This document shows positions 1-7,861 of a stretch of DNA of 15,121 nt, piece by piece; positions within the stretch are counted from its first letter, which is position 1; each line of letters starts with the position of its first letter. Made by a program: the position numbers and the translations under genes. The notes below the pieces were generated by a model, which saw nothing but the letters and a program-made list of their open reading frames with translations, did no database searches and was not told the origin of the DNA. This DNA is from Candidatus Thiodiazotropha taylori (GTDB lineage: Bacteria; Pseudomonadota; Gammaproteobacteria; Chromatiales; Chromatiaceae): contig JAHRHW010000058.1 in the NCBI GenBank assembly GCA_019100305.1, positions 1 to 15,121 on the forward strand. Direction: 5' to 3'.

Positions 1-141
1 CGATGATGAGGATATGGTGGGGTAATGCCCGGCCAGGTAATCCTGAAAAGAGAATAATTTGAGGCATAAACGATCAAGATGCAGAGCCAAATCACAGCAA
101 TCAAAGGCCTGTCTGATGTAACCGGTTAACAGGGAGCCGTT
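1..141. other. Leader of the hupTUV operon; possible tail of an upstream gene
   Basis: No complete gene is visible here. One forward frame is open from the left edge and ends at a TAA at 23-25 (residues DDEDMVG), so it could be the last codons of an upstream gene, but seven codons are too few to identify it. A Shine-Dalgarno sequence AGGGAG (131-136) lies 5 nt before the hupT start. I see no convincing -35/-10 pair or sigma-54 element. Confidence 0.3.
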
Positions 142-1512
142 ATGACAGAGACCAAGGAATCACCAAGTCCCAGCCTGATCGACAAAGTCGGCATGGAGAC
201 ACCGATGGAGTTCTCCGAGTCCACGGAGAATGCCTGGATCGATGTGATCCAGAAAATGGATAAGGTGTATGCGGATCTGGTCCACTATCAGGTGGAGTTG
301 GAGCAGAAGAACGCGGAACTGGAGGAGGCTCAACAGTTCATTCGCAGCGTACTCGAGTCGATGACCGAGGTGCTGGTGGTGTGTGATGTGCAGGGGCATA
401 TTCTGCAGGTCAACCAGGCACTCGAGGATCTGACCGGTAAGCCGGAAGCGCACTGGCTGCATCGATCGTTTGCCGAGTTGTTCGGTGAAGAGTCGCAACC
501 TCTGGTGGGTGAGTTTGCCGAGAAACTGGGCAGCGATGCGATTGTGGATTGTGAAGTCAATCTGCAAACCCTCGAAGGTGGTTCGATGCCTCTGGCGATG
601 AACTGTTCATCCCGCTATGACGTGAAAGGGCGTCTGATGGGGATGGTGTTGATCGGCAGGCCGGTCGGCGAGTTGCGCCGCGCCTATGAGAAACTGAACA
701 AGGCCCATGGGGATCTGAAACAGACTCAGGAGCAGTTGGTCCACTCGGAGAAGATGGCCTCCCTGGGGCGTCTGGTGGCCGGGGTGGCCCATGAGTTGAA
801 TAATCCGATCAGTGTGGTGTTCGGCAACATGCACGCTCTGCAACGCTATGGTGAACGGATCAATGGCTATCTGTCGGCGGTGGGTGATCAACTGCCAGCC
901 GAGCTTAATAAGAAGTTGCGTGAGGATTTCCGTATCGATCGCATCGAGTCCGACATGGGACCATTGATCGATGGCACCATGGAAGGGGCTGAGCGGATCA
1001 GCAACATCGTACTCGATCTGCGTCGCTACTCCGGGGTGCAGAAGGAGAAGCCGGAACCTTTCGATCTCGGCCAGGTCATCCAAACCGCTGTTCATTGGGT
1101 GGTGAAGGCCGCCAGAGAGAAGCTGGAAATTGTCTGTGATCTACCCGGTGATCTGCAGATTGTCGGACGCCAGGGACAGGTCCATCAGATCCTCATCAAT
1201 CTGCTGCAGAACGCCATCGATGTGATGGAGGGACAGCAGGATCCCAAGCTGGTCATCAGCTGCAGCAAAGTCCAATCCAGGGTCTCTGTTACGGTCAGGG
1301 ATGCCGGCCCGGGGATTCCGAAAGCGGATCTGAAAAAGATCTTCGATCCATTTTTCACTACCAAGGCGGTAGGCAAGGGCACCGGTCTGGGGCTCTATAT
1401 CAGTTATGGTCTGGCACGGGATATGGGAGGCGATCTACAAGCGGACAACCACCCGCAAGGGGGAGCCATCCTTACCCTGCAGCTTCCGTTGAATGGAGTG
1501 GACGATGAGTGA
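142..1512 (+). CDS. hupT: HupT-type soluble sensor histidine kinase (hydrogenase regulation)
   Basis: This is a cytoplasmic PAS-histidine kinase of 456 residues with no membrane segment. A coiled-coil-like stretch (about 35-65) leads into a PAS domain (about 66-178). The H-box (AHELNNP) gives His217 as the likely phosphorylated residue. The ATP-binding domain has an N-box near 349-362, G1 DAGPGIP (387-393), an F-box FDPFFTTK (401-408) and G2 GKGTGLGL (411-418). In Rhodobacter-type systems HupT phosphorylates the NtrC-family regulator HupR, and the H2 sensor HupUV modulates it; hoxJ is the Ralstonia equivalent. The assignment rests on both the kinase architecture and the neighbouring hupUV genes. 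The start follows AGGGAG by 5 nt. The stop overlaps the hupU start (ATGAGTGA), implying translational coupling. The partner response regulator is not in the window. Confidence 0.93.
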   Translation: MTETKESPSPSLIDKVGMETPMEFSESTENAWIDVIQKMDKVYADLVHYQVELEQKNAELEEAQQFIRSVLESMTEVLVVCDVQGHILQVNQALEDLTGKPEAHWLHRSFAELFGEESQPLVGEFAEKLGSDAIVDCEVNLQTLEGGSMPLAMNCSSRYDVKGRLMGMVLIGRPVGELRRAYEKLNKAHGDLKQTQEQLVHSEKMASLGRLVAGVAHELNNPISVVFGNMHALQRYGERINGYLSAVGDQLPAELNKKLREDFRIDRIESDMGPLIDGTMEGAERISNIVLDLRRYSGVQKEKPEPFDLGQVIQTAVHWVVKAAREKLEIVCDLPGDLQIVGRQGQVHQILINLLQNAIDVMEGQQDPKLVISCSKVQSRVSVTVRDAGPGIPKADLKKIFDPFFTTKAVGKGTGLGLYISYGLARDMGGDLQADNHPQGGAILTLQLPLNGVDDE

Positions 1513-2518
1513 TCAGCCGTCACTCAATCTGCTCTGGTTGCAATCCGGCGGCTGTGGTGGATGCACCCTCTCTCTTTTGTGTGCCGAGGGGCCGGATCTG
1601 TTCACCCTGCTGGAGAGTGCCGGCATCCATGTGCTTTGGCACCCCTCCCTTAGTGAAGCCAGTGGCAGTGAATTGATCGAGTTGCTGCAGAGCATTCTCG
1701 ATGGAGAGGTGAGGCTGGATCTGCTCTGTCTGGAGGGCTCCGTGGTTTGTGGTCCCAACGGCAGCGGGAAATTTCATCGTTTTGCCGGAACCGGCCAGCC
1801 GATGATGCAGTGGATAGAACGCTTGGCCAAGGTCGCCGGACATGTGATCGCGGTGGGCAGTTGTGCCGCCTATGGTGGTATTACAGCGGCCGGTAACAAT
1901 CCCAGTGAGTCCTGTGGTCTGCAGTACGATGAACATGAGAAGGGGGGATTGCTGGGGGAAGGCTACAGTGACGAGTCGGGTCTGCCGGTGATCAACATCG
2001 CCGGTTGCCCGGTACATCCCAACTGGGTCAGTGAGACCCTGGTGCAACTGGCTTGCGGAGAGCTGCAACAGCAACACCTGGATCACGTGGGTCGGCCTCG
2101 AAGCTATGCGGATCACCTGGTCCATCACGGCTGTCCACGCAATGAATATTATGAATACAAGGCGAGTGCGGAGAAGTCATCCGATCTGGGCTGCATGATG
2201 GAGCATATGGGGTGCCTCGGTACCCAGGCCCATGCGGACTGCAATACCCGCCTGTGGAATGGTGAGGGTTCCTGTCTGCGGGGTGGCTATGCCTGCATCA
2301 ACTGCACCGCGCCGGGTTTTGAAGAACCGGGTCACCCGTTTACCGAGACCCCCAAGATCGCCGGTATACCGGTTGGTCTGCCTACCGATATGCCAAAGGC
2401 CTGGTTTGTCGCGCTGGCCTCACTGGCGAAAGCGGCCACCCCGAAACGTCTGAAAGAGAACGCGGTAGCCGATCATATCCGCGTGCCACCAAGCCGCAAG
2501 CCAGGTGAGAAGACGTGA
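1505..2518 (+). CDS. hupU: Regulatory [NiFe]-hydrogenase (H2 sensor) small subunit HupU
   Basis: This 337-residue protein is the iron-sulfur subunit of the H2-sensing hydrogenase (HupU/HoxB). Proximal-cluster ligands are visible as C17-x-x-C20, C120 (GSC) and C168 (GCPVHP). The distal set starts at H208-x-C210 with C230 and C237, and the medial set includes C246, C257, C264 and C267. The protein begins almost directly with the first cluster motif and has no twin-arginine signal peptide. That separates cytoplasmic sensor hydrogenases from exported uptake enzymes. I chose the ATG at 1505 over an in-frame ATG at 1493 because GGAG (1495-1498) sits 6 nt before it and it overlaps the hupT stop. The stop overlaps the hupV start by 4 nt. 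It should transfer electrons from the HupV active site and form the complex sensed by HupT. Confidence 0.95.
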   Translation: MSDQPSLNLLWLQSGGCGGCTLSLLCAEGPDLFTLLESAGIHVLWHPSLSEASGSELIELLQSILDGEVRLDLLCLEGSVVCGPNGSGKFHRFAGTGQPMMQWIERLAKVAGHVIAVGSCAAYGGITAAGNNPSESCGLQYDEHEKGGLLGEGYSDESGLPVINIAGCPVHPNWVSETLVQLACGELQQQHLDHVGRPRSYADHLVHHGCPRNEYYEYKASAEKSSDLGCMMEHMGCLGTQAHADCNTRLWNGEGSCLRGGYACINCTAPGFEEPGHPFTETPKIAGIPVGLPTDMPKAWFVALASLAKAATPKRLKENAVADHIRVPPSRKPGEKT

Positions 2519-3963
2519 CGCGACGCATCATGGGCCCGTTCAATCGGGTAGAGGGGGATCTGGAGGTTGAACTGGAGATTGAATCCGATCAGGTGGTCTC
2601 CGCCCGGGTCTCCTCTTCACTCTACCGTGGCTTCGAACAGATCCTGCAAGGCAAAGAGCCTGCGGATGCGCTGGTCTACACCCCCAGGATCTGCGGAATC
2701 TGCTCGGTCTCCCAGTCGGTGGCAGCCGCCCGGGCGCTGGCTGAGTTGACCGGTGTCAGCATGCCGAGAAACGGCGACCGGGCCATCAACCTGATTCTGG
2801 CCAACGAGAATGTGGCGGATCATCTGACCCACTTCTATCTCTTTTTCATGCCCGACTTTGCCCGCGAAACCTATCGCAGTGAACCTTGGTATGAGTCGAT
2901 CGCCAACCGCTTCCGCGCACAGACAGGCAGTGCCGCCAGAGAGATGTTGGCGGCACGCGCCCAGTTCATGCATCTGATGGGGCTGATGGCGGGCAAATGG
3001 CCCCACAGTCTGGCCATTCAGCCTGGTGGAGTCAGTCGCTCGATCGAGATGCAGGAGAAGGCGAGGCTGCAGGCGATCCTGTTCGGTTTCCGCCGCTATC
3101 TGGAATCCCAGTTGTTCGGTGATAGTCTGGAAAATATCGTCTCACTGGATAGTGCGGATGCTCTGCAGGCCTGGTCTGCTGCGCATTCACCGGATCGGAG
3201 TGATTTCAGTGCCTTTCTCGAAGTGGCGGGACTACTTGAGTTGCATCAGCTTGGACAGGCTGAAGACCGTTTTATGAGCTACGGCGCCTACCGACTCAAC
3301 GACAGCGATAGTTTTGCACAGGGGGTCTGGGAAACAGAATTTGAACCCCTTGATAGTACACTGATCACGGAAGATATCAGCCACAGTTGGATGGGCTATC
3401 AGACGGCACCCAAGCACCCCTTTGAAGGCGTCACCCTGCCGGATGCGGAGATCGAACAGGCCTACAGCTGGTGTAAGGCGCCCAGGCTGGATGGCAAGGT
3501 TGTGGAAGTTGGCGCCCTGGCCCGTCAACAGGTGGATGGTCATCCCCTGATCCGGGATCTGGTCAGCCAAAGCGGTGGTAATGTGAGGAATCGGGTGATC
3601 GCCCGATTGCTGGAGATTGCCCGGGTGACGCTGCTGATGGAATCCTGGGTCAGAGAGATCCAGCCGAAGGCGCCCTTTTGTGATCATGCGGCCATGCCAC
3701 TGGAGGCGCAGGGGGCTGGTCTGGTGGAGGCGGCACGGGGCAGTCTGGGGCACTGGATAAAAATTCGCAACGGACGCATTCTCAACTATCAGATTGTGGC
3801 GCCGACCACCTGGAACTTTTCACCGCGGGACGCCGAAGGGCAACCCGGTGCGCTTGAGCTCGCTTTGCAGGGGGCCAAGCTCAGGGCAGGGGAGCAGGAA
3901 CCGGTATCGGTACAGCATATTGTTCGGTCTTTCGATCCCTGCATGGTCTGTACAGTGCATTAG
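2515..3963 (+). CDS. hupV: Regulatory [NiFe]-hydrogenase (H2 sensor) large subunit HupV
   Basis: This 482-residue NiFe active-site subunit is of the HupV/HoxC type. The N-terminal metal motif is RICGIC (C60, C63) and the C-terminal motif is DPCMVCTVH (C476, C479). The protein ends exactly at His482, where exported hydrogenases carry a tail removed by a maturation endopeptidase; lack of that tail is a hallmark of regulatory hydrogenases. Ile62 and Phe110 occupy positions that in Ralstonia HoxC narrow the gas channel and confer oxygen tolerance (established knowledge from that homologue). The gene starts with GTG in a GTGA overlap with the hupU stop; an in-frame ATG at 2530 is an alternative start, but residues 2-5 look normal for the family. 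It binds H2 and, with HupU, signals to HupT. Confidence 0.95.
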   Translation: MTRRIMGPFNRVEGDLEVELEIESDQVVSARVSSSLYRGFEQILQGKEPADALVYTPRICGICSVSQSVAAARALAELTGVSMPRNGDRAINLILANENVADHLTHFYLFFMPDFARETYRSEPWYESIANRFRAQTGSAAREMLAARAQFMHLMGLMAGKWPHSLAIQPGGVSRSIEMQEKARLQAILFGFRRYLESQLFGDSLENIVSLDSADALQAWSAAHSPDRSDFSAFLEVAGLLELHQLGQAEDRFMSYGAYRLNDSDSFAQGVWETEFEPLDSTLITEDISHSWMGYQTAPKHPFEGVTLPDAEIEQAYSWCKAPRLDGKVVEVGALARQQVDGHPLIRDLVSQSGGNVRNRVIARLLEIARVTLLMESWVREIQPKAPFCDHAAMPLEAQGAGLVEAARGSLGHWIKIRNGRILNYQIVAPTTWNFSPRDAEGQPGALELALQGAKLRAGEQEPVSVQHIVRSFDPCMVCTVH

Positions 3964-4100
3964 GTATCGGATGATCTGATCTGTTGTTAACGGTAATAAC
4001 CAATGGACGAACGCCAATTATGTATTAGTGTTTACTAATGCAATGGTTTGGCATAAAATATCGCCGTTATGAATGCCTAATCTACATAAGCGGGAAGCAC

Positions 4101-4135
4101 ACAGCTGATTTTGCTGAGCAAAAGTCACGAGCTGT
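4101..4135 (+). other. Nested stem-loop upstream of the methyltransferase gene
   Basis: An outer inverted repeat, ACAGCT (4101-4106) with AGCTGT (4130-4135), encloses an inner hairpin, TTTTGC (4109-4114), loop TGA, GCAAAA (4118-4123). It lies about 80 nt before the methyltransferase start in the 251-nt gap after hupV. It is not followed by a T-run, so it is not a classical terminator. It may be a structured leader or chance. A smaller inverted repeat, ATTAGT/ACTAAT, is at 4024-4039. Confidence 0.35.
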
Positions 4136-4214
4136 CGCCTATCCATTTCCCGTCAAAAATCCAAACTATCCAACCAAGAAATATGAAGCCAAATGGCTTC
4201 GAAGGGTTTTTACT

Positions 4215-5042
4215 ATGTACGAATTTATTCATGACATTGCTCTGCGTCCGAGCCCGTTTTCCCGCTACACAGCGAAGCAGCTCTGGACCAAACAACATCT
4301 TTCGAAACAGATGCTCGACTACCATTTGAGCCAGGAGACCGATCTTGCCTCCAGGCGTATCAAAATTATCGACCGCGTCGTATCCTGGATTGATGGCCAG
4401 ATCGAACTCTCCGGTAAGAAATTGTGCGACCTGGGGTGTGGACCCGGGCTCTACACACAACGTTTTTCCGAGCATGGTGCGCAGGTGACCGGGATCGATT
4501 TCTCCGAATATGCTTTGAACTACGCAAAATCAAACTCGGCTGGCGTGGTTGACTACTTGCAAGCAGACTATCTTGTCGACCAACTACCTGCAGGATTTGA
4601 TCTTATCACCCTGATCTATACGGATCTGTGTGTGCTATCACCAGAGCAGCGATCGATACTGTTGCGCAAGATGCGTGGCATGCTGAATCCGGGTGGCAAA
4701 ATCGTACTCGATGTTGCCGGCATGGGCCTGTTGGAAAGCAGGCAGGAGGTCACTCTCATCGAAGATCGACTGATGGGTGGTTTCTGGGCGCCAGGTGACT
4801 ATGTTGGGATTCAGAAATCCTATCTCTACGATGAACAGCATTTGGCACTGGACCGTTACATTATTATTGAGCCCGGTGAAACCTGGCAGATCTATAATTG
4901 GTTCCAACACTACACTCCGGAGCGGATAGAGGCGGAACTCAGGGCTTGCGGTTTTGCAATTACAGAGCTGGCAGGGGACCTGACCGGAAAACCATTGGTA
5001 GAAAATAGTGATCTGATGGGAATCATCGCGACTCCCTGCTGA
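4215..5042 (+). CDS. Class I SAM-dependent methyltransferase
   Basis: The predicted product has 275 residues. Motif I is LCDLGCGPGLYTQRF (70-84), the classic SAM-binding glycine-rich loop, followed by the acidic end of strand 2 (VTGIDFSEYAL, 91-101). Other methyltransferase landmarks are Q116/D118 near the adenine pocket, a motif-IV-like DLITLIYTDLCVLSP (129-143) and LNPGGKIVLDV (157-167). This is the Methyltransf_25/11-like Rossmann fold. The substrate cannot be read from the sequence. The frame stays open 59 codons further upstream to 4038, but that part has no family-like sequence, and GAAGGG (4201-4206) is well placed for the ATG at 4215, so I use the shorter start. The gene stands alone, with a strong hairpin 7 nt after its stop and the GNAT gene beyond it. 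Confidence 0.85.
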   Translation: MYEFIHDIALRPSPFSRYTAKQLWTKQHLSKQMLDYHLSQETDLASRRIKIIDRVVSWIDGQIELSGKKLCDLGCGPGLYTQRFSEHGAQVTGIDFSEYALNYAKSNSAGVVDYLQADYLVDQLPAGFDLITLIYTDLCVLSPEQRSILLRKMRGMLNPGGKIVLDVAGMGLLESRQEVTLIEDRLMGGFWAPGDYVGIQKSYLYDEQHLALDRYIIIEPGETWQIYNWFQHYTPERIEAELRACGFAITELAGDLTGKPLVENSDLMGIIATPC

Positions 5043-5048
5043 TCAGCA

Positions 5049-5083
5049 AGTGGAGGTGTTGGCTGACTGCTGACACCTCCACT
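5049..5083 (+). terminator. Strong hairpin after the methyltransferase gene
   Basis: AGTGGAGGTGT (5049-5059) pairs perfectly with ACACCTCCACT (5073-5083). The stem can extend inward through two wobble pairs and two G-C pairs to a 5-nt loop. It starts 7 nt after the methyltransferase stop. There is no downstream T-run, so it may be a transcript-end stabiliser or an atypical terminator rather than a canonical rho-independent one. Confidence 0.5.
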
Positions 5084-5120
5084 CTCAGAGGCCAATAAGA
5101 TTCACGGGAATGACAGACTC

Positions 5121-5630
5121 ATGATAGAAATACGTAAAGAAGAAGCCAAAGACAGAGAGGCCATTCATCAACTGAATTCAGTCGCATTCGATAACGGTCC
5201 GGAGGCAATGCTCGTTGATAAACTCCGAAATAGCTGCCAGGACTATTTATCATTTGTCGCGGTTGAAGAAGGCTCAGTCATCGGCCATATCTTATTCACT
5301 CCCGCGAGCATGGAAGATAGTTCTGCTGTTGGTATGGGATTGGCGCCAATGGCGGTGTTGCCTTCACATCAGGGAGAGGGGATTGGCTCACGACTAGTTC
5401 GTTATGGTCTTGAATATTTGCGCGATGCCGGTTGCCCGTTTGTCATTGTTTTGGGTCACCCTGACTACTATCCGCGTTTTGGTTTTGAGCTCGCATCAAA
5501 ATATCAGATTCACAGTCAATGGGAGGGTGTGCCGGATGATGCCTTCATGATCGCAGTGTTCGATCAAGCGGTGATACCGAGGCATGGGGGTGTAGCAAGA
5601 TATCGGGATGAATTTGATGAGGCGATGTAG
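5121..5630 (+). CDS. YhbS-like GNAT N-acetyltransferase
   Basis: This 169-residue single-domain GNAT acetyltransferase closely resembles the E. coli YhbS family in length and layout. The acetyl-CoA-binding motif A is visible as APMAVLPSHQGEGIGSRLV (75-93), with the pyrophosphate-binding Q-x-x-G-x-G pattern. The family's characteristic LGHPDYYPRFGFELA (111-125) follows. YhbS-like proteins transfer acetyl groups from acetyl-CoA; the substrate here cannot be inferred. The ribosome-binding site is poor: GGGA at about 5108 is 9-10 nt from the ATG. A five-codon frame including its stop (ATG ACA GAC TCA TGA) overlaps the start by 4 nt and might couple translation, although it lacks its own good binding site. 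The gene may have its own promoter, because a hairpin separates it from the methyltransferase gene. Confidence 0.88.
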   Translation: MIEIRKEEAKDREAIHQLNSVAFDNGPEAMLVDKLRNSCQDYLSFVAVEEGSVIGHILFTPASMEDSSAVGMGLAPMAVLPSHQGEGIGSRLVRYGLEYLRDAGCPFVIVLGHPDYYPRFGFELASKYQIHSQWEGVPDDAFMIAVFDQAVIPRHGGVARYRDEFDEAM

Positions 5631-5914
5631 ACTGTACCATCCTGTATCCTAATCGATTATTAATTGATATTAAATTTCTGCCCTTCATGCCGGGTTACAG
5701 AAACCCTTCTGGGATCTTGTCAATCCGCCCATCCGCAACATAACAATCTCAGTACGAAAAAACACACTGTAGTCTTGAGATGCGATGTGTTTGTATGTCG
5801 AATCGTAGTGTGATTCAACATGTGATCTATAACACATCCACATTCGTTATAGGTCATTAAAAGTGACAATTTTTCTATAGTTTCTCAAATAATAACCCGA
5901 TAACGAGTGCCTTT
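5631..5914. other. AT-rich intergenic region upstream of the lipoprotein gene
   Basis: This 284-bp gap contains no gene but several inverted repeats: GGGTT/AACCC overlapping CAGAA/TTCTG (about 5692-5713), AAACACA/TGTGTTT (5760-5766 and 5786-5792), GAATC/GATTC (5800-5804 and 5812-5816), and GATCTATAAC/GTTATAGGTC (5824-5833 and 5846-5855, one G-T mismatch). The density of dyads and the lower GC content relative to the neighbours suggest a regulatory region. TGACA-like and TATAGT-like boxes near 5860-5885 are poorly spaced, so I do not call a promoter. Confidence 0.4.
5820..5837 (+). promoter_or_regulatory. CRP/FNR-like operator candidate
   Basis: ATGTG (5820-5824) and CACAT (5833-5837) form a dyad. 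The core reads TGTGA-N6-ACACA, one base away from the E. coli CRP consensus TGTGA-N6-TCACA. It sits about 78 bp before the lipoprotein start codon, a reasonable place for an activator of that gene. The call rests on pattern only; the site also overlaps the larger inverted repeat at 5824-5855, and which regulator would use it is not known. Confidence 0.35.
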
Positions 5915-7837
5915 ATGAGCTCACTACCCCCATCACATTACCGGTCTCTGTTTTTCTTACTCATCGCACTTCTCGTACTGGTTGCCGCATGTTCTCCCCA
6001 GCCGAATTCATTGGATGGTCGACATCAAGCTCAGAGCCAGAAAAGTGGGGTGGAACTGGCGAGTTTCGATGAAGTGGATGCCATAGAGATAATTGAGAGC
6101 CCGGCCACCGGGGTTGCCTTGGGCTGGGGTTGGAATCGGGGCGACTCAGAGCCGATTCCGACCATCTGCGTCGAGTTCGTACCAGGAGAAGAGCCTGCTC
6201 AGACCCGCTATATGACCATGAGTGAGGTCTCAGACAGTTACACCCTGATGAAGAGCCTGGGAGTCTCTGCTGAAGCCTCGGTGAAAGCGATCGGCTATGA
6301 GGCTGGTGGCAAGGCCTCGTTTGCCAAATCGACCAACCTCAGCAGTCAACGTTCAACCTTTATCCTGAACGCGGTGGTGCAGAATGGTGTGCGCTATGCA
6401 GCCCCAGTGCCGGATAGTGATGAAAAAGAGTTTGAGTATCAGGCGCCGGTCAACGAACGGGGTGGCACCCGTGGAGCGATACGTCTGACGCCAAAGGCAC
6501 TGCAACTCGCCAACCGCCGGGATGGTCTGGGCGCCTTCAAGCGTCAGTGTGGTTCCGCGTTCGTTTCAGCCATCTATGGCGGTGCCAAGCTGACCGCCGC
6601 GCTCAGCTTTGTCAGTAAGAGTCTCGAAGAGAAATCCGCATTGAGTGCGGAGATGAGCGGCAGCGGCTGGGGTGCCCGTTTCAAAACAAAGGTGCGTGGT
6701 GGCGAGACCAGTGCCAGCAGCTCAAATCGTATGGATATTTCGATTTTCATGAGCGGTGGTAAGGGGGATGCCATCCCCGCCGATCAGGATGATCTGCTAA
6801 ACAAGTTAAAGACGATCTCTGATGATGCCTATGCGGCTCCCAAGGATTTTCAGATTGCCGTCACACCCTACGAGGTACTTGCCAACTGGCCGGGTAAGTT
6901 GCTGCCTGACCAGGAGTCTGAATTTGAAGAGTTGGCCAGTTACTGGGGCAGTTACAACACCCTCTACGATGAGATACAGGAGATCCTCGACAATCCTCAT
7001 GACTACTACTCGGTATCGGTTGATGAAGCCGGTTGTCCTGTGGTTCCACAATGCACCGCGGAAACCAGGGCTTATGAAACATCGGTAGAGACATTGAAGC
7101 AGATGCAGCAGAACCTGGAGGCTATCAAGGGCTGGTCTGCGCAGATTGCAGCGATTGAGAAGCCTCTGATCCTTGCCCGAAATGAGGCAAGTGCAGCACT
7201 GAAGCGATGCCAGAATCGACATAACCTGACTTCCACGGAGCAGGCTGGTGATAAACTCGCCTCACTGAAGCGGGCCCAAGATGAGGTATTGGCAGCGCTT
7301 CGAGCGATGCAGGAAGAGGCCAGGGAGTGCAGTGATCGCAGTGACAAGTGCAGTTTCAATGCAAATCACTATCGCAGTCCCTACGCCTTTCGTATCCAGT
7401 TGCCCGTCCCAGTCTCTGCATCGCTGACCAGCGCCGATGAGATTGTCGATTTTCTGGTGGGGCGCCCCGCCAAACATCGCTGCGAGTTCTCCCCAGCCGA
7501 CCCGGGTTGTCTGGCCAATAGTGAGATCGATCAATGGCAGAGTCGCTTGGGTTTTTCATCTGTTCACAAATCCGTACAACCGGATGTTTATGCAAAATAT
7601 GCACAACTTACAGCTTCAAAAGCTGAGAAAGCCTCTGATGCAGATTCAATAATGGTATCGGAATGCACAACCTCTCTCTCTCGATATGAGGAGGGGCGAA
7701 AGGATGTGATCTGGTATAACGCCAATCACAAGAATTCAGTTGATGTAACAAGAACGAAAGAGATGAGTAAAAACTCTGAGTCTGGCAATTCAATTCGGCA
7801 GGTTCAGCCACCTGGGGAACTGGATAAAAGTACGTAA
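5915..7837 (+). CDS. Large outer-membrane-type lipoprotein, possible divergent MACPF-like domain
   Basis: I do not recognise this 640-residue protein by name. A lipoprotein signal peptide is clear: a hydrophobic stretch (12-25) ends in VAAC with the lipidated Cys at 26, and Ser27 suggests outer-membrane sorting. The N-terminal half (about 60-330) alternates Ser/Gly-rich strands and contains FKRQCGSAFVSAIYGGAKL (208-226). That follows the pattern of the MACPF signature (aromatic-x3-YG-x2-(F/Y)(V/I)..GG-x-L), and it is followed by a Ser/Ala/Gly-rich amphipathic segment (230-272) and a SGGKG turn (280-284). This makes a remote MACPF/pore-forming relationship plausible, but it is inference. The C-terminal half has coiled-coil-like helices (about 385-470) and several Cys (374, 380, 432, 472, 479, 523, 532, 584) that could form disulfides, consistent with a cell-surface or periplasmic location. 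The last 70 residues are polar and look disordered. The start has only a weak ribosome-binding site. The gene stands alone and converges on the broken membrane-protein gene. Confidence 0.85.
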   Translation: MSSLPPSHYRSLFFLLIALLVLVAACSPQPNSLDGRHQAQSQKSGVELASFDEVDAIEIIESPATGVALGWGWNRGDSEPIPTICVEFVPGEEPAQTRYMTMSEVSDSYTLMKSLGVSAEASVKAIGYEAGGKASFAKSTNLSSQRSTFILNAVVQNGVRYAAPVPDSDEKEFEYQAPVNERGGTRGAIRLTPKALQLANRRDGLGAFKRQCGSAFVSAIYGGAKLTAALSFVSKSLEEKSALSAEMSGSGWGARFKTKVRGGETSASSSNRMDISIFMSGGKGDAIPADQDDLLNKLKTISDDAYAAPKDFQIAVTPYEVLANWPGKLLPDQESEFEELASYWGSYNTLYDEIQEILDNPHDYYSVSVDEAGCPVVPQCTAETRAYETSVETLKQMQQNLEAIKGWSAQIAAIEKPLILARNEASAALKRCQNRHNLTSTEQAGDKLASLKRAQDEVLAALRAMQEEARECSDRSDKCSFNANHYRSPYAFRIQLPVPVSASLTSADEIVDFLVGRPAKHRCEFSPADPGCLANSEIDQWQSRLGFSSVHKSVQPDVYAKYAQLTASKAEKASDADSIMVSECTTSLSRYEEGRKDVIWYNANHKNSVDVTRTKEMSKNSESGNSIRQVQPPGELDKST

Positions 7838-7842
7838 CGTAG

Positions 7843-7861
7843 AGCTTAGTGATATTAAGCT
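7843..7861. other. Small hairpin between convergent genes
   Basis: AGCTTA (7843-7848) pairs with TAAGCT (7856-7861) around a 7-nt loop. It starts 6 nt after the lipoprotein stop and overlaps the end of the opposite-strand membrane-protein remnant. The stem is short and has no T-run on either strand, so a terminator role is weakly supported. Confidence 0.25.

Noticed and set aside
3940..3966. Missing C-terminal end of the hydrogenase large subunit through truncation
   Set aside because: Ending right after DPCMVCTVH is the normal state for regulatory hydrogenases and is not a truncation.
4038..4214. N-terminal extension of the methyltransferase to an ATG at 4038
   Set aside because: The extra 59 residues show no family features, and a well-placed GAAGGG precedes the internal ATG at 4215.
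7790..7854. C-terminal continuation of the small membrane protein into the antisense of the lipoprotein gene
   Set aside because: The sequence after 7985 in that frame is polar and unlike a membrane protein, while the adjacent frame continues the helix pattern and stops at 7855.
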